A stretch of DNA of 64,000 nt from CAWHNT01 sp963830775 (GTDB lineage: Bacteria; Pseudomonadota; Alphaproteobacteria; Geminicoccales; Geminicoccaceae), in the NCBI GenBank assembly GCA_963830775.1, contig CAWHNT010000022.1:1-64000 (forward strand). Direction: 5' to 3'. Below, in pieces: positions 53,775 through 61,599 of this stretch (position 1 is the first letter of the stretch; the number at the start of each line of letters is the position of its first letter). Under the pieces are notes generated by a model. The model saw only the letters and a program-made list of their open reading frames with translations. It did not search any database and was not told where the DNA came from. Both the position numbers and the translations under genes were made by a program.

Positions 53775-55486
53775 GCGACCAACGGAACCTGATCCTGGCG
53801 ATCGTGCTCTCGGTCGTGATCATCCTGGGCTTCCAGTTCTTCTACGAGATGCCGCGGATGCGTGAGGCGCAGCAGCGGGCCGACGCCGAGCGCGCCACCG
53901 CCACGCAGACCGCACCCGCCGAGCCGGCACCGGTCCAGCCGCCGGGCGTGGTACCCGGCACGCCGGCAGCGCCCGTGGCGACCGCCGGTGCCGAGCCGCC
54001 ACGGCTGCGGATCGACAATGGCCGCATCCACGGCACGGTCTCGCTCAAGGGTGCCCGGATCGACCGGGTGACCCTGGCGCAATACCGCGAGACGATCGAC
54101 CCGAACTCGCCCGAGATCACGCTCCTGAGCCCGCCCGGCAGCAGCGCGCCCTACTTCGCCGAATTCGGCTGGGTGGGGGCCCAGGATGCGGCCCCGGGCT
54201 CGATGCCCAACGCCGACACGCTCTGGCAGGCCGAGGGCGAGCGGCTAACCCCCGACACGCCCGTGACCCTGCGCTGGGACAATGGCCAGGGGCTCGCCTT
54301 CGCACAGGAGCTGAGCGTCGACCGCGACTACATGTTCGCGGCCCGCCGCACGGTCACCAACAGCGGCACCGCCCCGGTCACGCTCTATCCCTACGGCCTC
54401 TTGAGCCGCTGGGGCACGCCGTCCACGATGGGCTTCTACATCCTGCACGAGGGGCCGATCGGCGTCTTCAACCAGACGCTTGACGAGGTGAACTACGACG
54501 ACGTCGCCGAGGAGCGGCAGATCGAGCGGGAGAGCACTGGCGGCTGGCTCGGCTTCACCGACAAGTACTGGCTGGCCTCGCTGATCCCGCAGCAGGACAT
54601 GGCCTACAAGGCGGCCTTCCGCCACGAGGCCCAGGGCGACCGTTACCAGACCGACTTCCGCGGGCCTCCGCTCACCGTCCAGCCCGGCCAGACGGTCGAG
54701 GTCACCGACCGGCTCTTCGCCGGGGCCAAGGAGGTGAAGCTGCTCGATGCCTACAGCGAGCGCTACAACATCCCGCTCTTCGACCGTGCGGTCGACTTCG
54801 GCTGGTTCTACTTCCTGACCAAGCCGATCTTCCACGTCCTGCACTATCTGCACGCGGCGGTCGGCAATTACGGCATCGCCATCCTGATCCTCACCCTCAT
54901 CGTCAAGGCGCTGTTCTTCCCTCTGGCCAACAAGTCCTACAAGGCCATGAGCCAGATGAAGCGGCTGCAGCCCGAGATGATGAAGCTGCGCGAGCGCTAC
55001 GGCGAGGACCGCGCCAAGATGAACCAGGAGCTGATGGGGCTCTACAAGCGGGAGAAGGTGAACCCGGTCTCGGGCTGCCTGCCGATCGTCGTCCAGATCC
55101 CGGTCTTCTTCGCGCTCTACAAGGTGCTGTTCGTGTCCATCGAGATGCGGCACGCGCCGTTCTACGGCTGGATCCACGACCTCTCGGCACCCGATCCCAC
55201 CAGCTTCTTCAACCTCTTCGGCCTCCTGCCCTTCACCCCGCCCCACTTCCTGATGATCGGGATATGGCCGCTGCTTATGGGCCTGACCATGTTCCTGCAG
55301 ACCAAGCTCAACCCGCAGCCGGCGGACCCGATGCAGGCCAAGGTCATGCTGATGCTGCCGCTCATGTTCATCTTCCTCTTCGCCACCTTCCCAGCCGGGC
55401 TCGTGATCTACTGGACCTGGAACAATCTCCTCTCCATCACCCAGCAATGGCTCATCATGAAGCGGATGGGGGTCCCGGCGACCTGA
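53771..55486 (+). CDS. yidC: Membrane protein insertase YidC
   Basis: A 571-residue Oxa1/YidC insertase. The N-terminal helix (LILAIVLSVVIILGFQFFYE) is followed by a proline/alanine-rich linker, the periplasmic P1 domain (beta-supersandwich, about 80-330), then the conserved core: FYFLTKPIFHVLHYLHAAVG, IAILILTLIVKALFFPLANK, the cytoplasmic helices MSQMKRLQPEMMKLRERYGE and NPVSGCLPIVVQIPVFFALY, and the last helices to NLLSITQQWLIMKRMG. It inserts proteins into the inner membrane with or without SecYEG. Confidence 0.95.
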   Translation: MSDQRNLILAIVLSVVIILGFQFFYEMPRMREAQQRADAERATATQTAPAEPAPVQPPGVVPGTPAAPVATAGAEPPRLRIDNGRIHGTVSLKGARIDRVTLAQYRETIDPNSPEITLLSPPGSSAPYFAEFGWVGAQDAAPGSMPNADTLWQAEGERLTPDTPVTLRWDNGQGLAFAQELSVDRDYMFAARRTVTNSGTAPVTLYPYGLLSRWGTPSTMGFYILHEGPIGVFNQTLDEVNYDDVAEERQIERESTGGWLGFTDKYWLASLIPQQDMAYKAAFRHEAQGDRYQTDFRGPPLTVQPGQTVEVTDRLFAGAKEVKLLDAYSERYNIPLFDRAVDFGWFYFLTKPIFHVLHYLHAAVGNYGIAILILTLIVKALFFPLANKSYKAMSQMKRLQPEMMKLRERYGEDRAKMNQELMGLYKREKVNPVSGCLPIVVQIPVFFALYKVLFVSIEMRHAPFYGWIHDLSAPDPTSFFNLFGLLPFTPPHFLMIGIWPLLMGLTMFLQTKLNPQPADPMQAKVMLMLPLMFIFLFATFPAGLVIYWTWNNLLSITQQWLIMKRMGVPAT

Positions 55487-56157
55487 GCCCCGCCCCTGAT
55501 CCCGACCGGTTCGACGACGCGGACAGCATCGAGGCCGGCCGGATCCTGTTCGCGCAGCCCGCCGGTTTCGTCATGGGCGTGGTGCAGGCCGACCAGCTCC
55601 CCCCTGTGGGCCTCCCCGAGGTCGCCTTCGCCGGCCGCTCCAATGTCGGCAAGTCCAGCCTGATCAACGCGCTCCTCGGCCGCCGCGACCTCGCCCGCAC
55701 CTCCAACACGCCGGGCCGCACCCAGGAGATCAACCTCTTCGACCTGGCCGGCCGCCTCACCCTGGTCGACCTCCCCGGCTACGGCTTTGCGCAAGCCCCC
55801 AAGGGCAAGGTCAAGGCCTGGACCGAGCTCGTCTTCACCTACCTGCGCGCCCGGCCGAGCCTCCGCCGGGTCCAGCTCCTGATCGACGCCCGCCGCGGCC
55901 TCATGCCGGTCGACGCCGAGGTGATGGAGCTGCTGGGCAAGGCCGCCGTGCCCTACGCCGTGACCCTCACCAAGGCCGACCTCCTGAAGCCGCCCGAGTT
56001 CGCCAGGCGGCAGGCCGAAATCGAGGCCGCCATCGCCCGCAAGCCCGGCGCGCTGCCCTTCCTCTTCGCCACCAGCAGCCGCGAGCGGCAGGGGCTCGAC
56101 CTGATCCGGGCTTCCCTGGCAAGACTGGCCGCCCCGCCGCAAGGAACAGGCCCTTGA
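55447..56157 (+). CDS. engB: Ribosome biogenesis GTPase EngB (YihA)
   Basis: About 220-236 residues. GTPase motifs: G1 VAFAGRSNVGKSSLINALLG, G2 SNTPGRTQEINLFDL, G3 LVDLPGYGFAQAPKGKVKAW, G4 AVTLTKADLLKP and G5 FLFATSSRERQGLDL. EngB takes part in 50S assembly. ATG 55447 would overlap yidC by 40 nt; a CTG at 55483 overlapping the yidC TGA is another start. Its stop overlaps the argB TTG. Confidence 0.92.
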   Translation: MAHHEADGGPGDLSPAPDPDRFDDADSIEAGRILFAQPAGFVMGVVQADQLPPVGLPEVAFAGRSNVGKSSLINALLGRRDLARTSNTPGRTQEINLFDLAGRLTLVDLPGYGFAQAPKGKVKAWTELVFTYLRARPSLRRVQLLIDARRGLMPVDAEVMELLGKAAVPYAVTLTKADLLKPPEFARRQAEIEAAIARKPGALPFLFATSSRERQGLDLIRASLARLAAPPQGTGP

Positions 56158-57062
56158 GCGACCCCGCTTTGCCGCCCGAGACCCACGCCGTCGCCCGCAC
56201 GCTGATCGAGGCCCTGCCCTACATGCGCCGCTACCAGGGCGCGGTGATGGTCATCAAGTATGGCGGCCATGCCATGGGCGAGAGCGAGGCCGCCCGCGAC
56301 TTCGCCCGCGACGTCGTGCTGCTGAAGCAGGTCGGCATCGACCCGGTCGTGGTCCATGGCGGCGGCCCGCAGATCAAGGCCATGCTCGACCGGCTCAAGA
56401 TCCAGTCCTCGTTCGTCGACGGGCTCAGGGTCACCGACGCCCCCACGGTCGAGGTAGTCGAGATGGTCCTGGCCGGGAAGATCAACAAGGAGATCGTCAC
56501 CGCCATCCAGACCGCGGGCGGCAAGGCGGTCGGCATCTCCGGCAAGGACGGCCGACTGATCGAGGCCAGGAAGCTCACCCGCACCCGCCACGACCCCGGC
56601 AGCCGGCTCGAGGAGGTGGTCGACCTCGGCTTCGTCGGCGAGCCTTCCCGCATCGACACCGCCATCCTCGAGATCTTCCGCGGCTCCGACATCATCCCGG
56701 TCATCGCCCCCATCGGCGTCGGCCCCGAGGGCGAGACCTTCAACATCAACGCCGACACCGCAGCCGGCGCCATCGCCGGTGCCCTCAAGGCCCGCAAGCT
56801 CCTGATGCTCACCGACGTCCGCGGCGTCCTCGACCAGGATCGCCGCTTCGTCCCCGGCCTCACCGACGCCCAGGCCCGCACCTGGATCCAGGACGGCACC
56901 ATCTCCGGCGGCATGATCCCCAAGATCGAGACCTGCCTCGCCGCCGTCGAAGCCGGCGTCGACGCCGCGGTCATCCTCGACGGCCGCGAGCCGCACGCCA
57001 TCCTGCTCGAGCTGTTCACCGAAGGCGGGTTCGGGACGCAGATCAGACGCGCAGTAGGCTGA
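56154..57062 (+). CDS. argB: Acetylglutamate kinase
   Basis: A 302-residue N-acetyl-L-glutamate kinase, the second step of arginine synthesis. Motifs: GAVMVIKYGGHAMGESEAAR (catalytic Lys and Gly loop), VVVHGGGPQIKAMLDRLKIQ, GLRVTDAPTVEVVEMVLAGK, FNINADTAAGAIAGALKARK, LTDVRGVLD and GTISGGMIPKIETCLAAVEA. It starts with TTG overlapping the engB stop (TTGA). The 3' third is duplicated in degenerate form at 57686-57943. Confidence 0.95.
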   Translation: MSDPALPPETHAVARTLIEALPYMRRYQGAVMVIKYGGHAMGESEAARDFARDVVLLKQVGIDPVVVHGGGPQIKAMLDRLKIQSSFVDGLRVTDAPTVEVVEMVLAGKINKEIVTAIQTAGGKAVGISGKDGRLIEARKLTRTRHDPGSRLEEVVDLGFVGEPSRIDTAILEIFRGSDIIPVIAPIGVGPEGETFNINADTAAGAIAGALKARKLLMLTDVRGVLDQDRRFVPGLTDAQARTWIQDGTISGGMIPKIETCLAAVEAGVDAAVILDGREPHAILLELFTEGGFGTQIRRAVG

Positions 57063-57090
57063 GGGCCGGCGCCCTCGGGCTTCTGTTGTC
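57061..57090 (+). terminator. Terminator-like hairpin after argB
   Basis: Stem GAGGGC (57061-57066) and GCCCTC (57071-57076) with a CGGC loop, followed by GGGCTTCTGTTGTC. The stem begins within the argB stop codon. A modest U-rich tail makes it a likely terminator. Confidence 0.55.
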
Positions 57091-57153
57091 GGTTCACGGG
57101 CGGGCTCTCGCGGCGACTTCGCATAACCTGTTGATCTGGCAAAGGAAAGATCG

Positions 57154-57192
57154 TGCTGGGTTCGTTCGGGTGGGCGGGCCCGGGTTCGTTTG
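57154..57192. repeat. Interspersed repeat, copy A
   Basis: TGCTGGGTTCGTTCGGGTG, then 8 nt, then CGGGTTCGTTTG. The same two blocks appear in copy B 134 bp further on. The 57077-57561 interval holds only these repeats and no convincing gene. Confidence 0.7.
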
Positions 57193-57287
57193 GCGAATTT
57201 GCGAGCAGTGGTCCTGCGCGGCCCGTCTGTAGGCCGGGGTGGCCGCTGGAGAGGGCGTAAACGGTTCTGCAGCATGGCGAATCTTCT

Positions 57288-57327
57288 TGCTGGGTTCGTT
57301 CGGGTGCAAGCCCGCTCGGGTTCGTTT
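57288..57327. repeat. Interspersed repeat, copy B
   Basis: TGCTGGGTTCGTTCGGGTG (identical to copy A over 19 bp), then 10 nt, then CGGGTTCGTTT. A related third copy starts at 58903. Confidence 0.7.
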
Positions 57328-57561
57328 CCTGAACTCTCGGATCCGCGTAATCCGGCGTGACTGCATCCGTGCAAACCTCGATCGGCATCGGACAAGACTA
57401 TTATCCTATCCGATACATCGGCGCCGTTCAACCTGACGCCCCCAGGCAGGGTCTGGACGCATGGCTCGGAACGGGTCGGCAGCCCGGGCGTTGGGTCCAT
57501 AAGGTTCGGCACCCCGGTCGCTCCGACCGGGCCCGATCACGATCAGACGGAGGGGAAAATT

Positions 57562-57630
57562 ATGTTCAAGCTCCTGCGCAACCTCGCAATCCTGCGCTAC
57601 GTCGTCCGCCGCTTCGGGCGGCGCGGGTAG
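57562..57630 (+). CDS. Possible 22-residue small protein
   Basis: MFKLLRNLAILRYVVRRFGR plus RG, a hydrophobic/arginine-rich amphipathic peptide, has an excellent ribosome-binding site (ACGGAGGGG, 6-7 nt before the ATG). Similar MFKLL-type short membrane-binding peptides occur in other bacteria, but I cannot confirm homology. It lies in a region otherwise made of repeats and an argB fragment, and it may be real or chance. Confidence 0.4.
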   Translation: MFKLLRNLAILRYVVRRFGRRG

Positions 57631-57685
57631 CCTTCGCCCAGCCCCTTCCGCCGCGGGAGCGGGAGGGGTGGTGCGGAGTCGGATA

Positions 57686-57943
57686 AGCCACAACTCCTAC
57701 CTCTTCATCGATGGCCGCGGCGCCCTTGATTTCGGTCGCGCGGCTTCATCCCCGCCCTCACCAACGCCCAGGCCCACACCTGGATTCTGGACGGCACCAT
57801 CGCCGGCGGCAAGAATCCGAAGATCGAGACTTACCTCGCCGTCGACGGCGGCGTTATCGTTGACGGCCGTGAGCCGCACGCCATCCTGCTCGAGCTCTTC
57901 ACGGCAGGCGGGTTCGTGACGCAGATAAGACGTGCAGTAGGCT
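57686..57943 (+). pseudogene. Degenerate copy of the argB 3' end
   Basis: Translation gives LTNAQAHTWILDGTIAGG, PKIETYLA, VDGREPHAILLELFTAGGF and TQIRRAVG, matching argB residues about 215-302 with substitutions and a deletion of several codons after the LA. Nucleotide identity with 56800-57060 is high in its last 60 bp. It stops at the base before the IS5-type element and lacks start, kinase core and promoter. Confidence 0.85.
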
Positions 57944-57944
57944 T

Positions 57945-58808
57945 GAGGCGGTTGTCACAATTCGCGTGCGAGGCGTCCTGCAACCAGGAAGAGACAGGCG
58001 GCCTGGAGCAGGGATTGGACGATGAAGCCCTGGCGGTCGTAGCGCAGGGCGAGGCGTCTGTTCTCGAGCAGCCAGGCGTTGCTGCGCTCGACCGGCCAGC
58101 GCCGCTTGCCCAGGCCCGAGCCGCGCGGTCGACCCCGCTTGTGGAGCTGAGGCTCGGCGCCGAAGGCGCGGCAGGTCTCGCGGTTGCCCTCGGCGTCGTA
58201 CCCCTTGTCCGCGAACACGTTCCCGATCCTGGCCACGACAGCAAACGCCATCAGGAACAGGCGCTCGAACAGCACGGTGTCGTTGACGTTGGCACCGGTA
58301 GCGGCACAGGCGACCGGGATCCCGTCACCGGTGACCGCGAGGTGGTACTTGGTGCCGCGCTTGCCGCGGTCGGTGGGGTTCGGGCCGACAAGATCGCCGC
58401 CGCGCTTGGCCCGCACCGAGCAGCTGTCCACGATCAGGGTCGGGTCACCACGCAGCATGGCCACCAGCAAGGCGTGGACCCGCTGCAGCAGGTTGATCTC
58501 GGCCCAGTCCGCGAGCCGGCGACGCAGGGTCGAGCCGCTGGCCTCCCTCGGTGTCGCCTTCAGGCTGCGCCAGGGCGTGCCCTCGCGCCCAAACCGGCGC
58601 AGCGTCGCCAGCACCCGCACTGTCTCTGCTGGCGGATGCCCGGGCCTGGGCTCGCTCGGCCCCTCGCAATGCTCGATCACCGTCGCGATCAGGTCTAAAA
58701 TCCTCGAATCCAACTCTGTTCCCTTCCTGTGGCCAAGGGCCAGAGGTGGGGATCGGGATGTCGGTTCGGGCGGTCAGGCCAACCTTGGATTGATGTGGAA
58801 ACTGCCTC
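57945..58808 (-). mobile_element. IS5-family insertion sequence (IS427-like), apparently intact
   Basis: About 864 bp. The ends show short imperfect inverted repeats: GAGGCGGTTGTCACA at the left and, read inward from the right, GAGGCAGTTTCCACA. One complete transposase gene fills it. A clear 3-bp target duplication is not seen (CTT left, TTA right). It lies directly against the argB fragment. Confidence 0.8.
57955..58713 (-). CDS. IS5-family transposase
   Basis: A 252-residue DDE transposase, complete in one frame. N-terminal helical part: HPPAETVRVLATLRRFGREG and GSTLRRRLADWAEINLLQRV. DDE core: DPTLIVDSCSVRAKRGGDLV, KYHLAVTGDGIPVACAATGA, NVFADKGYDAEGNRETCR and RWPVERSNAWLLENRRLALR. The pattern fits the IS427 branch of IS5. 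It may still be functional. Confidence 0.9.
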   Translation of the reverse strand: MDSRILDLIATVIEHCEGPSEPRPGHPPAETVRVLATLRRFGREGTPWRSLKATPREASGSTLRRRLADWAEINLLQRVHALLVAMLRGDPTLIVDSCSVRAKRGGDLVGPNPTDRGKRGTKYHLAVTGDGIPVACAATGANVNDTVLFERLFLMAFAVVARIGNVFADKGYDAEGNRETCRAFGAEPQLHKRGRPRGSGLGKRRWPVERSNAWLLENRRLALRYDRQGFIVQSLLQAACLFLVAGRLAREL

Positions 58809-59411
58809 TTAGGGCAGGCGCCCCCGGGCATCTTTTAGGCTCCGAAACCGGCTTTCACTGCATCGTCTAGCAACGTATCGGTTTGCGTCAGTATTCGCCA
58901 TGTTTGGTTCGTTCGGGTGGGACTTCCGCGAACCTAATCGTTGGCTCCGCAGTGGGCTCAAATAGACACATCTTGCCCAACCCTTATGCATTCGAAAGAA
59001 GAGTTCATTCTGTCGAATTCAATGCTGCCCGACAACCGGCTGAGCATCGTCTGCCTGCCGGCGATGGAACCGGGCAATGGGCCGGGAGCACGATCCGCAG
59101 AAGTCGGTGCTCAGGTGCACACCTGGTCAGAGCAGGGCCATCTCCTGCGCCACTATCTTGGAGATCGAGAGCTGTCCCTCCTTTGTTATTCTTAAGAACC
59201 ATCAGCTGCTTCCTGACCGGTCCAAGCTATCCACCAAAGTCGATTTCAACACACGGATGATAGCAGGGCATCAGCCACCCGGTCCTAACTATACCCATAC
59301 CTCTGGTCGAGCATTGTGGCAATTCTCACAGACACGCCATCGATCGGGCGCTTGCATAACCTCGCTTGAGAAGGGCCCGACGCTTTGTCGGGCTCATCAG
59401 GAGAGGTCACC
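58809..59411. other. Intergenic region with one repeat copy and no clear gene
   Basis: Open frames on both strands (for example 58941-59195 plus) have no recognisable domain. A third, diverged copy of the interspersed repeat (TTTGGTTCGTTCGGGTG) is at 58903-58919. The base composition here is lower in GC than the neighbouring core genes, which fits acquired DNA. The promoter of the following small gene should lie in the last 100-150 bp. Confidence 0.45.
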
Positions 59412-59747
59412 ATGACCAAGGAACGTGGCTCCGAGAAGCTGTTGGCCCAGCTGTTCGGCGGCCAAGACGCGTCACCCGAGGCGCTGAGCCGGGCAGTCGG
59501 CGAGGTCCGCGCCGCTGGCTTCATCATCGACAGCTGGTGGTGGCGCGGTCAGCCGAGGATTGAAGCGATCAGCGCCAAGCTACGGGTCGATCGCAACTCG
59601 CTCGGCGCCATGGTGGAGCAGCTTGCGGGCTTGCACTCCGCGGAGCAGCAGGTGAGCCTGGAGGTGTTCCCCTACGGTCTCCCCAGGGCCGAGCTTTTTC
59701 ACGTCGGTGTCGAGGTGAACCGTAACCTGCAGAAGATCCCAGGCTGA
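59412..59747 (+). CDS. Hypothetical protein encoded just before a radical SAM gene
   Basis: A 111-residue soluble protein I do not recognise: SEKLLAQLFGGQDASPEALS, AVGEVRAAGFIIDSWWWRGQ, PRIEAISAKLRVDRNSLGAM, VEQLAGLHSAEQQVSLEVFP and LPRAELFHVGVEVNRNLQKI. It has no Cys and no signal peptide. AGGAGAGG precedes the ATG. It ends 12 nt before the radical SAM start, so the two are almost certainly co-transcribed; it could be a partner, a recognition protein or a substrate. Confidence 0.6.
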   Translation: MTKERGSEKLLAQLFGGQDASPEALSRAVGEVRAAGFIIDSWWWRGQPRIEAISAKLRVDRNSLGAMVEQLAGLHSAEQQVSLEVFPYGLPRAELFHVGVEVNRNLQKIPG

Positions 59748-59759
59748 TCGGCGCCGATT

Positions 59760-60842
59760 GTGAGCCCCACCGGTGTGTGCAGCCGCGTGCTCCAGGTCCA
59801 TCCGACGCGGCTTTGCAATCTGACCTGTCTTCATTGCTACTCGCGCTCGAGCCCCAAGTCCCGGCGGGACGTCATCCCCGGACGGACTCTTAGCGGGGCG
59901 ATAAGGGATGCTGCTCGACTCGGCTATAACGTGCTTGGCGTCTCGGGCGGCGAGCCGCTGCTCTATCCCGAGCTACGCGAGATCCTGAGCACTGGGCGTG
60001 CCGAGGGCATGCTAACGACCGTGACGTCGAATGGCATGCTGCTCGATGAGCGGCGTGTTGCGGTCCTCAACGGCCTCACCACTCTGTTGGCGATCAGCCT
60101 GGACGGAATGCCCGAGAGCCACAATGCGGTGAGGGGCTCGCCGCATGCATTCAGGACCATGGAGCGCAATCTCGATATCGTCCGTGCATCGGGCATTCCT
60201 TTCGGCTTCATCTTCACGCTCACCCTCTACAATGTCCACGAGCTGGACTGGGTCGCGCGGTTTGCGGTGGAATCGGGTGCGGGCCTGCTGCAGATCCATC
60301 CTTTGGAAATAGCCGGGCGGGCCGAGGAGGCGATGAGTGACGCGCGTCCAGACGAGCGCGAAGCGGCTTTTGCCTATCTAGAGACTGCAAGAATCCAGCG
60401 AGAGTGGCAGGGCCGGCTCCGGGTCCAGCTCGACCTGGCCGACCGGACCGTCTTCATGCGGCAGCCCGCCCGCATTCTCGCCGAATCGGTGGCCGCCCCG
60501 GAGGCCCGATCCCTCAGCTTTGCTGATATCGTCTCACCATTAGTCATCGAGCCCGACGGTCACATGGTGCCCTTGCAATACGGCTTTCCGCGCGCGTACG
60601 GGCTCGGCAGCCTTCATGATCAATCCCTCCGCGAGGCGGCGGCAATTTGGGTGAGGACAAGAGGTCCGAGCTTCCGCCAGCTCTGCCAGGACGTCTACCG
60701 GCAGCTCTGCTCGGACAATGGCCCTACCTTCCTCAACTGGTACGAGGCGATCGAGCAAGCAGCCTCTACCAAGCTTACCCCTTCACCGCCCCCATCGAGA
60801 TCCCGCGCACCAGGAACCGCTGCAGCAGCGCCACGGCGATGA
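59760..60842 (+). CDS. Radical SAM protein
   Basis: Up to 360 residues, GTG start. The 4Fe-4S motif is TRLCNLTCLHCYSRSSP (CxxxCxxC), followed by the SAM-binding VLGVSGGEPLLYPELREIL, TVTSNGMLLDERRVAVLNG and LLAISLDGMPESHNAVRGSP. The C-terminal half has VIEPDGHMVPLQYGFPRAYG and LCQDVYRQLC but too few Cys for a full SPASM domain. It belongs to the MoaA/PqqE-like group that often modifies peptides. The last 22 residues (from TPSPPP) are antisense to the sugar permease, so the natural stop may be missing. Confidence 0.82.
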   Translation: MSPTGVCSRVLQVHPTRLCNLTCLHCYSRSSPKSRRDVIPGRTLSGAIRDAARLGYNVLGVSGGEPLLYPELREILSTGRAEGMLTTVTSNGMLLDERRVAVLNGLTTLLAISLDGMPESHNAVRGSPHAFRTMERNLDIVRASGIPFGFIFTLTLYNVHELDWVARFAVESGAGLLQIHPLEIAGRAEEAMSDARPDEREAAFAYLETARIQREWQGRLRVQLDLADRTVFMRQPARILAESVAAPEARSLSFADIVSPLVIEPDGHMVPLQYGFPRAYGLGSLHDQSLREAAAIWVRTRGPSFRQLCQDVYRQLCSDNGPTFLNWYEAIEQAASTKLTPSPPPSRSRAPGTAAAAPRR

Positions 60843-61599
60843 AGATCGGGATGGTGCCGAGGACGCTCATGGCGGCGATCTTGGCCCAGAAGTTGGACTG
60901 GCCGCCGAAATAGTGGGTGACCTGGACCGGGAAGGTGGTGACGTTGCTGCGGGTGAGGACGAGGGCGAAGAGGAACTCGTTCCAGGCGAAGACGAAGGTG
61001 AAGACGGCGGTGGCGAAGAGGCCGCCGCGGGCCATCGGCAGGACCACGCGCCAGAAGACGCCCCAGCGGGAGCAGCCGTCGACCAGGGCGGATTCCTCGA
61101 GCTCGAGGGGGACGTCCTGGACGTAGCCGCGCATCATCCAGATCACGTAGGGCAGGTTGAAGGCGGTGTAGAGGGTGATGAGGCCGATGAAGGTGTCGAC
61201 CCAGCCGAGCCACACGTAGAGGAGGAAGATCGGGAAGACGACGGCGATGGGGGGGACCATGCGGTTGCTGATCACCCACATGGCGAAGTGGTCGCCGCCG
61301 GTGCGGAACCTGGCGATCGAGTAGGCGCACATGGTGCCGAGCAGCATGGCGAAGAAGGTGGAGACGGAGGCGACGACCAGCGAGTTCCAGACCGTGACGG
61401 CGTCGCCGTCGCGGAAGAGGACGGCGTAGTTGGCGAGCTGGAAGGATCCCGGCCACCAGACGGGCGGGGAGGCGAAGATCTCCTCCGGTGTCTTGAAGGA
61501 GATCGCGAACAGCCAGTAGATCGGGAACAGGAAGATCACCGTCACCAGGATGGCGGCCGTGTAGCGGAGGGCCAGGCCCAGGCCGCGGTCGGGCTTCAT
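60775..61599 (-). CDS. Carbohydrate ABC transporter permease (MalG-type)
   Basis: A 274-residue inner-membrane permease with about six helices. It has YTAAILVTVIFLFPIYWLFA, WNSLVVASVSTFFAMLLGTM, MWVISNRMVPPIAVVFPIFL, and the EAA-type loop LEESALVDGCSRWGVFWRVV LP that contacts the ATPase. It ends VRGISMGAVKG, typical of MalG/UgpE relatives. Its ATG overlaps the stop of the partner permease. No solute-binding protein or ATPase gene lies inside the window; they may be beyond the right edge. Confidence 0.9.
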   Translation of the reverse strand: MKPDRGLGLALRYTAAILVTVIFLFPIYWLFAISFKTPEEIFASPPVWWPGSFQLANYAVLFRDGDAVTVWNSLVVASVSTFFAMLLGTMCAYSIARFRTGGDHFAMWVISNRMVPPIAVVFPIFLLYVWLGWVDTFIGLITLYTAFNLPYVIWMMRGYVQDVPLELEESALVDGCSRWGVFWRVVLPMARGGLFATAVFTFVFAWNEFLFALVLTRSNVTTFPVQVTHYFGGQSNFWAKIAAMSVLGTIPIFIAVALLQRFLVRGISMGAVKG

